Assembly: GCA_001899285.1 (NCBI GenBank)
Contig: MKWA01000010.1
Location: forward strand, 1 to 64,000
Direction of reading: 5' to 3'
Length of the DNA: 64,000 nucleotides
Source of the DNA: Rhizobiales bacterium 64-17
GTDB taxonomy: Bacteria > Pseudomonadota > Alphaproteobacteria > Rhizobiales > Xanthobacteraceae
Below the pieces are notes generated by a model. The model saw nothing but the letters and a program-made list of their open reading frames with translations. It was not told the origin of the DNA and searched no databases. The position numbers and the translations under genes were made by a program. Positions 34,655 to 44,697 of this stretch are shown piece after piece (position 1 is the stretch's first letter; each line of letters opens with the position of its first letter).

Positions 34655-35926
34655 TCAGACGGCATTGGCGAGAAACAGCGACAATGCCGGCCAATAGGTG
34701 ATGATGAGCAAAGCAAGAATTTGCGTGACGGCGAACGGCAGCACGCCGCGATAAAGTGTCTCAAGCGGCACACCGAGCACGGTCTGCGCCACGAACAGAT
34801 TGAGCCCGAACGGCGGCGTGAACATGCCGATCGCGACATTCACCGTCATGATGATACCGAAGTGGATTGGGTCGATGCCGAGCGCCTTGACCAGCGGCAG
34901 GAACAGCGGCGTCAGAACGAGGATCGCCGAGGTCGGGTCAAGGAAGCAGCCGACGATCAGCAGGATGATATTGATGCAGACCAGAAAGCTCCACTGATGC
35001 AGTTGCAGGCTTTGCAGCCAGTTGGTCAGCGCCTGCGGCACGCCGTTGACGGTGAGCAGCCACGAGAACAAAGCCGCTGTGGCGACGATGACGAGGATCT
35101 GGCTGGTCAGAATCGCCGAGCGCACCGCGCAGTCCAGCACTTGGGACCACGTCATGCAGCGATAGACATAGCGGCCGACCAGGATCGCATAGAGGCAGGC
35201 GAAGCCTCCCGCTTCGGTCGGCGACGCGAGGCCGAGATAGATGCTGGCGAGCACGAAGATCGGCATGAACAGCGCCGGGACCGCATCCCAGGTGCTGCGC
35301 AGGAAATAGCGCAGGTCGAACTTGCGGCCCGACGCGACGCCCATGCGCAAGGCCGCGAACACCACATGCACCGACATCATCAGCGCGATCAGGATGCCGG
35401 GCAGAACGCCGGCGGCGAACAGCTTCGGAATCGACTGCTCCGCCGACGCGCCATAGAGAATCATGGCGATGCTCGGCGGGATGACGATATCGATCGAGCC
35501 GGAAGAGCTGACGAGACCGGCCGAGAAACGCTTGCCGTAGCCGTCTCGCAGCAGGCCGGGATAAAGCGACTTGCCGACCACCGCGACGGTCGCGGTGCTG
35601 GCGCCGGAGATCGCGCCGATCAGCGTGCAGGCGCCGACCGTCGCGACGCCGAGACCACCCGGCACGCGCCCCAGCAGCGCCAGCACCCAGACGATCAGGC
35701 GTTCGGCGATACCCGATCCGCCCATCAGTTCGCCGGCAAAGATGAAGAACGGCACCGCCAGCAGCGCGTAGTTTTCCAGACCGCCAAACATGATCTGATG
35801 CAGCGCCACGCCCGGCACCGAGACGAAGAACGCGAAGGTTGCCGCCGCGCCGGCAATGAACAGCGCGAAGATCGGCATGCCGAGAAACAGCAGCAGCAGC
35901 GGGATGACGGCGAGCGTCAGGGTCAT
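34655..35926 (-). CDS. dctM: TRAP transporter large membrane subunit (DctM)
   Basis: Twelve-helix membrane carrier of 423 residues. Typical DctM segments are VPFFIFAGELMGGSGIAERLI, IGAISGASTATVAVVGKSLYPGLLRDGY and the C-terminal MFTPPFGLNLF. Its start overlaps the DctQ stop by ATGA, so both are made together. Confidence 0.94.
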   Translation of the reverse strand: MTLTLAVIPLLLLFLGMPIFALFIAGAAATFAFFVSVPGVALHQIMFGGLENYALLAVPFFIFAGELMGGSGIAERLIVWVLALLGRVPGGLGVATVGACTLIGAISGASTATVAVVGKSLYPGLLRDGYGKRFSAGLVSSSGSIDIVIPPSIAMILYGASAEQSIPKLFAAGVLPGILIALMMSVHVVFAALRMGVASGRKFDLRYFLRSTWDAVPALFMPIFVLASIYLGLASPTEAGGFACLYAILVGRYVYRCMTWSQVLDCAVRSAILTSQILVIVATAALFSWLLTVNGVPQALTNWLQSLQLHQWSFLVCINIILLIVGCFLDPTSAILVLTPLFLPLVKALGIDPIHFGIIMTVNVAIGMFTPPFGLNLFVAQTVLGVPLETLYRGVLPFAVTQILALLIITYWPALSLFLANAV

Positions 35927-36489
35927 GGCGTACCCTCTCCCGGCGCATTACGCTCCAGCGATCCCGCCGCCAGCAGATCGCGCGCATCCTGCCACACCAG
36001 ATAAAGCGCGATGATCGCCGTTCCGGCCAGACCCACGGTGATCGCGCTGTGCGGAATGAACATCGGCAGTTCCAGCGCCATGCTGGTCTGGTGGATCATG
36101 GTGATCCGCTGCACGAACTGGAACGACTGCCACGCGGCATAGGTGCCGGCGACCGCGATCACCAGATGGTGCAGCAGGAACAGAGCCGCGCGGCCGCGCG
36201 GGCCGACGCGGGTGGTGACGAGTTCGAGCGCGATATGACTGCGCTCGGCCGTGACCAGCAGCATGCCGATCATCACCATCCAGATCATGGCGAAGATCAG
36301 CAGTTCGTCGATGCCGATCACGACGTAGCTGAGAGCATAGCGGCTGACGGCGTTGACAACGTTGAGCGCCACCATCGCCAGCAGAATGAGGCCGAGCGCG
36401 AGCCGCGCCACGCGGCCCGGCACCGACCACACACCAGCCACCGGCCGCTCCGCCGGCGGCTGCGCCGCCGTCTCATCCTGCGCCGTCAT
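35923..36489 (-). CDS. dctQ: TRAP transporter small membrane subunit (DctQ)
   Basis: Four-helix membrane protein of 188 residues. Segments around RYALSYVVIGIDELLIFAMIWMVMIG and ERSHIALELV are typical of DctQ. It pairs with DctM and DctP just downstream and lies 24 bases after the GST gene, suggesting one operon that continues from the second taurine-type importer. Confidence 0.92.
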   Translation of the reverse strand: MTAQDETAAQPPAERPVAGVWSVPGRVARLALGLILLAMVALNVVNAVSRYALSYVVIGIDELLIFAMIWMVMIGMLLVTAERSHIALELVTTRVGPRGRAALFLLHHLVIAVAGTYAAWQSFQFVQRITMIHQTSMALELPMFIPHSAITVGLAGTAIIALYLVWQDARDLLAAGSLERNAPGEGTP

Positions 36490-36513
36490 CCCGCCCCCCA
36501 GAAGCGATGCCGG

Positions 36514-37143
36514 TCAGGCCGCGCCGGCGAGCGCGCTTGCCTTGGCGCCGGTCGCGACGGCGAAGGCCGGCCGCGCGTCGATCGCCTTCTGCCAGCGATT
36601 CAGATTCGCCAGCTCCGGCTTGTCGATCGGGAAATCAAGACAACGCCGAACGATCGGACCGAGGCAGATCTCCGCAAGCGTCAGCTTCTCCAGCGCCAGG
36701 AAGCTCTTGCCGGCGAGATGCGCGTCGAGAAGTTTCATCTGCGCGACCAGATCGGTAGCGTGCTTGCCGAAGTCGGCATCGCGCTCGTTCTCCGCTTTCT
36801 TCGCGCCCTGGAACACGCCGAGATACGGCGCATTGAGCGACGCAAGCTGCCAGTCCATCCAGGTCTGCACCTTCGACTGCTCGGCCGGATTGCCGCCGCC
36901 GATCGCCGGCTGATGCTTGGCGGCGAGATAGCGCAGAATCGTGTTGGATTCCCAGATCACCAGATCGCCATCGATCAGCGTCGGCACTTTCATGGTCGGA
37001 TTCATGCCGCGATAGGCATCGGTGTTGGTGTTGTTGAACTGGCGCCCGTAATCCTCGCGGGTGTAGCGGATGCCAAGCTCTTCCAGCAGGAACAGCACCT
37101 TCTGCACGTTGCCGGAGGTGGAGCGGCCAAGGACGCGGATCAT
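36514..37143 (-). CDS. Glutathione S-transferase family protein
   Basis: A 209-residue GST with thioredoxin-like N-terminal domain (GRSTSGNVQKVLFLLEELGI; glutathione-binding VPTLIDGDLVIWESNTILRYLA) and an all-helical C-terminal half. The ATG at 37143 is used; the longer frame overlaps the binding-protein gene. In aromatic loci, GSTs act as maleylpyruvate isomerases or dehalogenases, and a gentisate-dioxygenase-like gene lies 4 kb upstream. The sequence is not obviously zeta class, so that role is only a possibility. Confidence 0.9.
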   Translation of the reverse strand: MIRVLGRSTSGNVQKVLFLLEELGIRYTREDYGRQFNNTNTDAYRGMNPTMKVPTLIDGDLVIWESNTILRYLAAKHQPAIGGGNPAEQSKVQTWMDWQLASLNAPYLGVFQGAKKAENERDADFGKHATDLVAQMKLLDAHLAGKSFLALEKLTLAEICLGPIVRRCLDFPIDKPELANLNRWQKAIDARPAFAVATGAKASALAGAA

Positions 37144-37169
37144 TCTCAAGTCTCCTGATTTTAAATCGT

Positions 37170-38186
37170 TTAACGCTTCAGCGGCTTCGCCGCGGTGATG
37201 AATTTGTCGGTGAAGGCGGCATCGACCTTGATGGCCTGCTTCATGGCGCCCTGATCGAGCAGGATCTTCGTCGTCTGCTGCCATCTGTCCGCCGTCATCC
37301 AGCCAAGCCCGTTGGCCTTGGTGTCGGGGCTGAAGAACGTCGCCTTCACATCGGCCTCGATCTGCTTCACCAGCACGTCCTTTTTCGACGCATATTCCGG
37401 ATTGGCCTTGACGACGATCTCGGCCGCTTCCTGCGGATTGTTCACCACGTCAGCGAAAGCCTGCATGTAGGCATTGACGAAACGCTGCACGAGATCGCTC
37501 TTCTCGGCGATCATCTTCTCGGAGGTGAACAGACCCGAGCCATAAACGGTGTAGCCGAAATCCGAGCCCTGCATGATGGAGAGCGAACCCGGACCGCCGG
37601 CTTTCGCTTCCAGTTCCGGCACTTCGGCGTCGATATAGCCCGGCACGGCATCAACGCGGCCGAGCAGCAGATAGTTCTCATAGGGCGGCGTCACCGTGCT
37701 CTGCTTGATGTCGTCCATCGACATCTTGTTGGCGGCGAGGAACGCCTTGAGGAACACATAGGTGGAGCCGGACGGCTGCACGCCGATATTCATGCCCTTG
37801 AGATCCTGCGGCTTGGTCAGCTTGTGGTTCTTGGCCAGCGCCAGCATGCCGAGCGGGCTATGCTGGTTCACCGCCGCCAGCGCCACCACCGGCACGTCCT
37901 GCGAGCGCGCCACCGCCAAGGTCGGCAGATCGCCGAAGCCAAATTCGGCGTTGCCACCGCCGACGAAACGCATCGCGTTCGGGGAGCCGGTGCCGCGCTG
38001 GATCGCCTTGATCTCGATGCCCTGCTTCTGGAAATAACCCTTGTCGCGCGCGACAAAGAACATCGCGTGATTGCCGCGCACCACATAGTCGAGCTGCACG
38101 GTCACGGTGTCGGCGGCCAATGCGCCGACACTCGACGTCACGGCCAGGGTCGCAGCAAGCGCTGCGGCAATCGACAGATGTTTCAT
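37170..38186 (-). CDS. ABC transporter substrate-binding protein (NMT1/THI5-like)
   Basis: Periplasmic binding protein of 338 residues with a signal peptide ending near ALA-AD and the opening VTVQLDYVVRGNHAMFFVARDKGYFQKQGIEI, shared with riboflavin/pyrimidine/nitrate-type binding proteins. It is followed upstream by permease (38208) and ATPase (39052) genes and completes a second taurine/nitrate-type importer. Ligand unknown. Confidence 0.92.
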   Translation of the reverse strand: MKHLSIAAALAATLAVTSSVGALAADTVTVQLDYVVRGNHAMFFVARDKGYFQKQGIEIKAIQRGTGSPNAMRFVGGGNAEFGFGDLPTLAVARSQDVPVVALAAVNQHSPLGMLALAKNHKLTKPQDLKGMNIGVQPSGSTYVFLKAFLAANKMSMDDIKQSTVTPPYENYLLLGRVDAVPGYIDAEVPELEAKAGGPGSLSIMQGSDFGYTVYGSGLFTSEKMIAEKSDLVQRFVNAYMQAFADVVNNPQEAAEIVVKANPEYASKKDVLVKQIEADVKATFFSPDTKANGLGWMTADRWQQTTKILLDQGAMKQAIKVDAAFTDKFITAAKPLKR

Positions 38187-38207
38187 CAGCTTTTCCTCTC
38201 TCCGATA

Positions 38208-39044
38208 TTATGTTTGCGCCCCGCGATGGATCGGATCGAATTTCGGCGCCCACGGCACCAGAATCCGTTCGGCAAGTTCGACGCCGTAATAAAAGATCAG
38301 TCCCAGAATCGAGACAACGACAAGAGCCGCGAAGATCAGCGGCGTGTCGAGTTGCGTGGAGGCGAACTGGATCACGTAACCAAGGCCCTGATTGGCGCCG
38401 GCGAATTCGCCGACGATGGCGCCGATCACGCTGAAGGTAATCGCCACTTTCAGTCCGGCCATCAGATGTGGCAGCGAATGCGGAATGCGTACGCGCATCA
38501 TGATCTTGCCGTTGCCAGCGCCGACCGAGCGCATCAGCGACACGAACGACGGCTCGACCGACTGCAGGCCGGCCAGCATATCAATCGCCACCGGAAAGAA
38601 CGCGATCACGACGATCAGCAAAATCTTCGGTGCGAGGTCGTAGCCGAACCAGAGGATGAAGATCGGCGCCAGCGCCACCTTCGGCACGTTCTGGAACAGC
38701 ACGATCAGCGGATAGAGCGCGCGGCCGAACCGCTCGAACCGGACGATCACAAGCGCCACGGCGATGCCGACCAGCGACGCCAGCACGAAGCCGAACAGCA
38801 CTTCGAGCGCGGTCGCCTGCGTTGCCGCCGCGAGCTGCGCGCGATTCTCGATCAACGACACCACCACCGCACTCGGCGCCGGCAGAATGAAGGTCGGCAC
38901 ATTGAACAGCCGGATCGCCGCTTCCCAGAGGATCAGCGCCGCGAGGCTCAACGCCAGCGGCGGCAGCACGGCATTCAGTTTCCGAAAAACCGAGACCCAG
39001 CTTTGCGGCGTGACGATGTCGTCGGCGGAGGATGGTGCACTCAT
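38208..39044 (-). CDS. ABC transporter permease, taurine/nitrate type (copy 2)
   Basis: Inner-membrane permease of 278 residues with the same plan as the copy at 13633: VPTFILPAPSAV near the start, VPKVALAPIFILWFGYDLAPK, an EAA loop, and GEFAGANQGLGYVIQFAS. It lies 7 bases from the ATPase gene and 21 from the binding-protein gene. Confidence 0.92.
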   Translation of the reverse strand: MSAPSSADDIVTPQSWVSVFRKLNAVLPPLALSLAALILWEAAIRLFNVPTFILPAPSAVVVSLIENRAQLAAATQATALEVLFGFVLASLVGIAVALVIVRFERFGRALYPLIVLFQNVPKVALAPIFILWFGYDLAPKILLIVVIAFFPVAIDMLAGLQSVEPSFVSLMRSVGAGNGKIMMRVRIPHSLPHLMAGLKVAITFSVIGAIVGEFAGANQGLGYVIQFASTQLDTPLIFAALVVVSILGLIFYYGVELAERILVPWAPKFDPIHRGAQT

Positions 39045-39051
39045 GGTTCCC

Positions 39052-39897
<846 letters not shown>

Positions 39898-39901
39898 CGC
39901 A

Positions 39902-40291
39902 TCAACCCCGCTTCGGCTTATAGGCGATAGCGTCCATCTCGATCTTGGTGTTGATCACCGCGCGCGCTTCCACGGTGGTGCGCGCCAGCACCGCATCCTT
40001 GAAATGCTCGGAGAACACCTTGTTGTAGCGGCCGAAGTCGCGCGTATCCTCGAGATAGGTGGTCACGCGCACAACATCGGCTAGCGTCGCGCCCTCTTCC
40101 GCGAGAATACGACGGATCGACTCGATGGTGCCGGCGGTTTCTTCCTCGATGGTACCGTCGAGCATATTGCCGTTGGCATCTTTCGCAACCTGGCCGGACA
40201 CGAAGATGAAGTCGCCCGCGCGCACCGCCGGGTGGAACGGCAGGTTCGGGTTCTTCTTGCCAATCGGATAAACGTCTTTGCGGTCGCTCAT
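39902..40291 (-). CDS. RidA/YjgF family protein with catalytic Arg
   Basis: Protein of 129 residues with the canonical features of the family: FVSGQVAKDANGN, the Arg of ARTTVEAR and Glu of IEMDAIAYKP. It would hydrolyse reactive enamine/imine intermediates to keto acids and ammonia. The ATG at 40291 starts 11 bases after the LVIVD gene stop. It differs from the other copy at 10874, which lacks the Arg. Its role in this operon is unknown. Confidence 0.9.
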   Translation of the reverse strand: MSDRKDVYPIGKKNPNLPFHPAVRAGDFIFVSGQVAKDANGNMLDGTIEEETAGTIESIRRILAEEGATLADVVRVTTYLEDTRDFGRYNKVFSEHFKDAVLARTTVEARAVINTKIEMDAIAYKPKRG

Positions 40292-40302
40292 GCGCAGATA
40301 CC

Positions 40303-41451
40303 TTATGCGAACTTCGGAGTTTCGATGATGTCGACGCCATTGACGCGATCGACCAGATAAATGAGGCCGCGGTCGTCGATGGTGACGTCGTTCGACGAGG
40401 CGCGGTCGGCGCCCGGCGCCGCGTCCGGCATGAAATAGCCGACTTCCTTCGGCGCGAACGGATCGGCGTAATCGACCAGCCGCAGCCCCTGCGCGAACCA
40501 GGCGAACGGCACGATGGTGCCGTTGAATCGCTCGGACGGCTGGTGACAGCCGGTCATCGCCGGCTGCGGACTGCCGTCCTTGTCGAGACCCGGCACCTGG
40601 AAGGTGGAGATCGGCACCGGCAGACGCTCCTGCGTGATGTCGTAGGTCCACGCGAACGACGGCGCCGCGGGCCACAGCTTGGCGACGTCCTCGTCCGCCA
40701 CCACCATGATGTTACGGCCCTTCAAAGGCTGCGGCATCACGAGGCAAGTGTGCGTCGGGTGCGGGAACGCCGGACTGGTGTTGTAGTGCGCGATTGCCGT
40801 CGGCTTCGACATATCGCTGATGTCGAGAATGACGAAGCCGTGGTGCCAGTAGCTGACATACAACCGGTTGCCATAGCGCAAGGGATGATGGCAGCGCGGG
40901 CTCGCCCAGTTCTCCCAGGGATAGTCCTCGCCGCCCGCTTCCCACTGGCCGGGAATCCACCAGCGGCCGACCTCGACCGGCTTCGCCGGATCGGCGAGAT
41001 CGAGGATCATCACGATGTTGCCGATATAGCCCTCGGCGGTCGGCGAGATATAGGCGTAGCGTCCGTCGAAATCGAAACGATGCACGCCACCGCCGACGGT
41101 GCGCCATTCGGTGATCAGCTTCGGCGCGCGCGGATTGGACACATCATAGATATCGATGCCGCCGCCGATCTCGGTGCGGCCGGACTTTCCGAACTTCTCC
41201 TGGTTGACGATCATGATGTCGCCGGAGACGCGCACCTTGTGCGAATGCCAGCCCTCGCGCACCGGGATCGTCGCTACCACCTTGGGCGCGCGTGGGTCCG
41301 CCACGTCGATGATCGTGGTGCCGCTGGTCGGCCGCATATGCCCGACATAGAGCATATTGCGCTCGACCCAGACCTGCCCGCCACCAGGGCAGTCGATATG
41401 CGACACGAGCTTGGTATTGAACTGACGCGAACTGAGAGAACGATCGGACAC
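40303..41451 (-). CDS. LVIVD-repeat beta-propeller protein
   Basis: Protein of about 382 residues built from LVIVD-type repeats: segments such as TTIIDVADPRAPKVVATIPV, GGIDIYDVSNPRAPKLI, VMILDLADPAKPVEVG and GFVILDISDMSKPTAIAHY recur. These form beta-propellers of unknown function. The C-terminal part has several His and Cys (GCHQPS, FPHPTHTC) that could bind metal. No signal peptide is seen. Start taken as GTG at 41451, 47 bases after the bicupin stop; the region upstream overlaps that gene. Start is uncertain. Confidence 0.82.
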   Translation of the reverse strand: MSDRSLSSRQFNTKLVSHIDCPGGGQVWVERNMLYVGHMRPTSGTTIIDVADPRAPKVVATIPVREGWHSHKVRVSGDIMIVNQEKFGKSGRTEIGGGIDIYDVSNPRAPKLITEWRTVGGGVHRFDFDGRYAYISPTAEGYIGNIVMILDLADPAKPVEVGRWWIPGQWEAGGEDYPWENWASPRCHHPLRYGNRLYVSYWHHGFVILDISDMSKPTAIAHYNTSPAFPHPTHTCLVMPQPLKGRNIMVVADEDVAKLWPAAPSFAWTYDITQERLPVPISTFQVPGLDKDGSPQPAMTGCHQPSERFNGTIVPFAWFAQGLRLVDYADPFAPKEVGYFMPDAAPGADRASSNDVTIDDRGLIYLVDRVNGVDIIETPKFA

Positions 41452-41498
41452 GGGATCACTCGATTGGAGAAAACAAGACGGCCGCGATGTGCAAGCCG

Positions 41499-42653
41499 TC
41501 AATCGTGGATACGCGAGATTTCGCCGGACGCCGACTTGCCCCACTTCTTGTAGAGGTCGAGCTTTTTCAGCGTCGGCTCATCGCTGGCGATGAACAGGAA
41601 CAGCGGCTCCTTGTCGGAATCGTTGTGATGCTCGAACCAGACGCCGCCCGGCACGGCGAGCGTGTCGAACTTGTTCCAGTCATAGCGCTTGCCGTCGACG
41701 ATGGAGTGGCCCCGGCCCTCATAGGGCGAAACCAGCAGGCTCGACGTGGTCTTCACCGGCAGGGTCTTCTCGCCGGGGCGCAGCATCTGGACGAAGAATG
41801 TGATGGTCTTGAACACCGGCCCGCCGGTGGTCGGGTCGATATATTCGACCAGCAGGCCGTCATGGGCGTCGCCGTCGTCGTTCTTATGCCGCTCGAGCAG
41901 TTCGCGCATCATCTCCCAGCGATAGACGAACATCGGCGAGGAGAAGCCGGCGCCGCGCTTGAGACCCTTGGAGAAGCGCGGCATCAGGCCGCCATAACCA
42001 TAGGTCTTCTGCGAATAGTCCGGCGTGAAGCGCGGCGACTGCTGCTTCTTGGAAACGAGCTTGCCGTCCACTTCTTCCTGATAGTCGTGATCGAAATGAA
42101 TGGCATTGAGCGTCTCGACCAGCGGCAGGTCGAGCACCGAGAGATTGAGCGCCTGTTCGTTGCCGACGGTGCCGTGGTTGTGCCAGGTGTCGTTCGGCGT
42201 CAGCACCATGTCGCCGGGGCCGAACACGATGTCCTCGCCGTCCACACCGGTGAAATTGCCCGAGCCTTTCAAGCCGAAGCGGATCGCGCTCGGCGAATGC
42301 TTATGCGGCGGCATGATCTCGTTGGCGTCGTTGAGCCGGTAGGCGGTGTACATCGTGCTCACCGTCGCGCGGCGCGGCGAGAGACCCGGATTGACCAGAA
42401 CGAGCGAGCGCCGCTCGGAATCCTCCATCGTCACCAGTTCGACGGCGCGATTGAGGATCGGCTCGATATCGTTCTCGCAACTCCAGACGAATGGAATCGC
42501 TTTCGGCGTCGCCAGCAGTTGCTTCACCTCATCATGATCGACATCGGTGGAGGTCGCCCAGAACGGAAACATGTGCTTCGCCGCCACGTCGGAATAGAGA
42601 CCTTTCAGCGCGGCGTCGCGGTTCGGCAGGTGGTGAACATTGGATTTGCTCAT
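41499..42653 (-). CDS. Gentisate 1,2-dioxygenase-like bicupin
   Basis: Double-cupin protein of 384 residues. The N-terminal cupin has the iron motif PPHKHSPSAIRFGLKGSG with TPNDTWHNHG completing the His set; the C-terminal cupin (about 285-375) includes TTSSLLVSPYEGRGHS and WFEHHN. This is the gentisate/1-hydroxy-2-naphthoate/salicylate dioxygenase family, which cleaves rings between a hydroxyl and carboxyl-bearing carbon. The ATG at 42653 is used. It is the first gene of a leftward operon, divergent from a GntR regulator. Confidence 0.88.
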   Translation of the reverse strand: MSKSNVHHLPNRDAALKGLYSDVAAKHMFPFWATSTDVDHDEVKQLLATPKAIPFVWSCENDIEPILNRAVELVTMEDSERRSLVLVNPGLSPRRATVSTMYTAYRLNDANEIMPPHKHSPSAIRFGLKGSGNFTGVDGEDIVFGPGDMVLTPNDTWHNHGTVGNEQALNLSVLDLPLVETLNAIHFDHDYQEEVDGKLVSKKQQSPRFTPDYSQKTYGYGGLMPRFSKGLKRGAGFSSPMFVYRWEMMRELLERHKNDDGDAHDGLLVEYIDPTTGGPVFKTITFFVQMLRPGEKTLPVKTTSSLLVSPYEGRGHSIVDGKRYDWNKFDTLAVPGGVWFEHHNDSDKEPLFLFIASDEPTLKKLDLYKKWGKSASGEISRIHD

Positions 42654-42959
42654 CGCAGGTCTCCGATCGAATGGATGCGCCAGCGCGCGGCGGGAATAAC
42701 GTTGCGAAATCCAACCACAATGGCAACCAATCCTCAATGGTAAAGTTTTGGTCATAATGGTTGAGATGTGGGTGAACTATGCGCAAGGCACTGATCATGC
42801 GTGAAAACCCTGGAACCGGGGGGAAAATAACGGAGCCAAAATCGGAGCAGCGGCTCAACCACGCTTTGATTGGTTGAGCATTTCGCGTATAGTGGCAGCA
42901 ACGCGCTGATAGGTCGGGACAGACGCCGCCCCGTCAGCTTTTTTGAGCCGGACGACATC
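42654..42959. promoter_or_regulatory. Divergent promoter region, bicupin gene and GntR gene
   Basis: A 306-bp gap without a supported gene. It carries a perfect inverted repeat at 42853-42879, a half copy TGGTTGAG at 42758-42765, and ACCAATC at about 42726-42732. These related sequences suggest several binding sites for the regulator encoded at 42960. Promoter boxes cannot be placed with confidence. Confidence 0.65.
42853..42879. promoter_or_regulatory. Perfect 9-bp inverted repeat before GntR gene
   Basis: GCTCAACCA, 9 bases, then TGGTTGAGC. The arms are perfect complements and the half site recurs at 42758-42765. Position, about 80 bases before the GntR start, suggests autoregulation and control of the bicupin operon. 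An RNA hairpin is the alternative. Confidence 0.6.
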
Positions 42960-43640
42960 ATGGACAAACGGGTCGACGCCACCAGATCAGCGGACAGAGT
43001 CTCGGACCTGACAACGCTCGTCGACAGCGTGCGCGGACTGGCCGCCACCGCCGGGCTTGGCTCCGAACGCGCGCTCGCCGACAAGCTCAACGTCAAGCGG
43101 CATCAGTTGCGTCGCGCGCTGAAAGTCCTGCGCAACAACGGCGAGATCGCGCCGGCTGAACCGAAGCGCAAGGCGCTGGACGCGCGTAACGGCGAGAGTC
43201 TGGTTCAGGACACCAATCCGCTGGAAGTGGTCGAGATGCGTCTCGCCATCGAGCCGTTCCTCGCCCGGATGGCGGCGTTGCGCGCCTCACCGCTGGACAT
43301 GGCCCGGATCGAACGCGCCGCAACCACGCTCGCGGGCACCGATTCCGGCGCTGCTGACTTGCGCTTTCACAAAGCGATTGCCGCTGCGTCAGGCAATCAT
43401 CTCGCCGAGACGTTCTACGGAATGTTGCGGCAGGTGGCGAGCGATGCCCGGATGCGGCTCGGCCGCAATCAGCCGTCGTGTCCCAAACGGATTCAGCAGC
43501 GCGACGCCGAGCATCGCGCCATCGCTGCCGCGATTGCCGCGCGCGATGCCGATGGTGCCGAGCAGGCGATGCGGCTGCATCTCGTCGCGGTGCAAAAGCG
43601 TGTCATCGAGCACCTGCATCCGATCACAGCGATCGCGTGA
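42960..43640 (+). CDS. GntR-family (FCD) transcriptional regulator
   Basis: FCD-type regulator of 226 residues: winged helix in about the first 75 residues (LGSERALADKLNVKRHQLRRALKVLRNNGEI) and a helical ligand domain with FHKAIAAASGNHL and EHRAIAAAIAARDADGAEQAM, the metal/ligand His region of FCD proteins. The ATG at 42960 gives the conserved length, though no clear ribosome site precedes it. It is divergent from the bicupin-led operon and is its probable regulator. Confidence 0.88.
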   Translation: MDKRVDATRSADRVSDLTTLVDSVRGLAATAGLGSERALADKLNVKRHQLRRALKVLRNNGEIAPAEPKRKALDARNGESLVQDTNPLEVVEMRLAIEPFLARMAALRASPLDMARIERAATTLAGTDSGAADLRFHKAIAAASGNHLAETFYGMLRQVASDARMRLGRNQPSCPKRIQQRDAEHRAIAAAIAARDADGAEQAMRLHLVAVQKRVIEHLHPITAIA

Positions 43641-43752
43641 GATTGCGCGCTTCCCGGCATAGCGCCTGTGCACCATGAAGCCAACGCTTCACGCTTGACC
43701 GTCCGCACCGGACTGGCGTAGCGACAGCGGCGCATGCCCAGATCATGAGGAT

Positions 43753-44682
43753 ATGATGAGTGCTGTCCCGTCATCAATGCCGGACATCCCGCCCGCATTA
43801 CGCGAACTGATGGCGGAGATCGGCCCGCGCTGGGACCAGGACCGGCGCAACAACATCAAACTGATGATCGAGGAATTCAGCAAGGTGCTCGCCGATGCAC
43901 CGCGCGACGGCGTTACTGTCACGCGCAATGTCCGTTACGGCGAGCACGAGCGCCATGAACTCGATATCTTCACGCCGGTTGATGCTACCACGAGGAAGCG
44001 TCCGGCCGTCCTGTTCGTGCATGGCGGCGCCTTTCTGGATGGACACCGCAATCGCACCGAGCAGATCTATTCCAACGTACTTTATTATTTCGCGCGGCAC
44101 GGGATCGTCGGCGTCAATATCGGTTACCGTCTCGCCGATGCCGCCACCTATCCCGGCGCCACCGTCGATATCGGCAATGCCGTGCGCTATGTGCGCGATC
44201 ACGCCGACGAACTCGGCATCGACCGTGATCGCATCTTTCTAATGGGGCACTCCGCGGGATGCGCACATGCCGGCAGCTACGCCTACGACAAACGGCTGCA
44301 GCCGGCGGACGGCCATGGGCTGCGCGGTTTTATTGTCGTCAGCGGCCGCGTGCGCGCCGACGTGCTCCCCGACAATCCGAATGCGAAGCGCGTCGAGATG
44401 TATTACGAAACCGCCGATGCGGCGACGCTCGACGCGTTGTCACCGGTGTCGCATGTGGATGCCGATAGCGTCGCGACCTTCGTCGCCTGGGGTGAGTACG
44501 AAAATCCCCTCCTCGACATCCACTGCGCGGAGCTGGTGTTCCGGCTCGGTCAGGCGAAGCGGCGCACGCCGCCGATGATGTGGCTGAAGGGACATAACCA
44601 CACCTCGACCATCGGCCACTTCAACACGGCCGACGACGCGCTCGGCCGCGCCATCCTCGCCTTCATCGACGATCCGCGCTGA
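43753..44682 (+). CDS. Alpha/beta hydrolase (HSL/carboxylesterase-like)
   Basis: Cytoplasmic esterase-type hydrolase of 309 residues. The oxyanion motif FVHGGAFL, nucleophile GHSAGC and a late His (GHNHTS) are visible; E or D for the triad is likely in GEYENPLLD. A GAGG site lies 2-3 bases before the ATG at 43753; another ATG follows at once. It is co-directional with the GntR gene (112 bases after it) and could be under its control. Substrate unknown. Confidence 0.88.
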   Translation: MMSAVPSSMPDIPPALRELMAEIGPRWDQDRRNNIKLMIEEFSKVLADAPRDGVTVTRNVRYGEHERHELDIFTPVDATTRKRPAVLFVHGGAFLDGHRNRTEQIYSNVLYYFARHGIVGVNIGYRLADAATYPGATVDIGNAVRYVRDHADELGIDRDRIFLMGHSAGCAHAGSYAYDKRLQPADGHGLRGFIVVSGRVRADVLPDNPNAKRVEMYYETADAATLDALSPVSHVDADSVATFVAWGEYENPLLDIHCAELVFRLGQAKRRTPPMMWLKGHNHTSTIGHFNTADDALGRAILAFIDDPR

Positions 44683-44697
44683 TGCTGGCAGTCAACG

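Noticed and set aside
36514-37143. GST as a definite maleylpyruvate isomerase
   Set aside because: The active-site region does not show the zeta-class pattern and the gene is not adjacent to the bicupin, so only the GST family is claimed.
42870-42959. Earlier start (42870) for the GntR regulator
   Set aside because: The added 30 residues overlap the inverted repeat and have no regulator similarity; ATG 42960 gives the expected winged-helix start.
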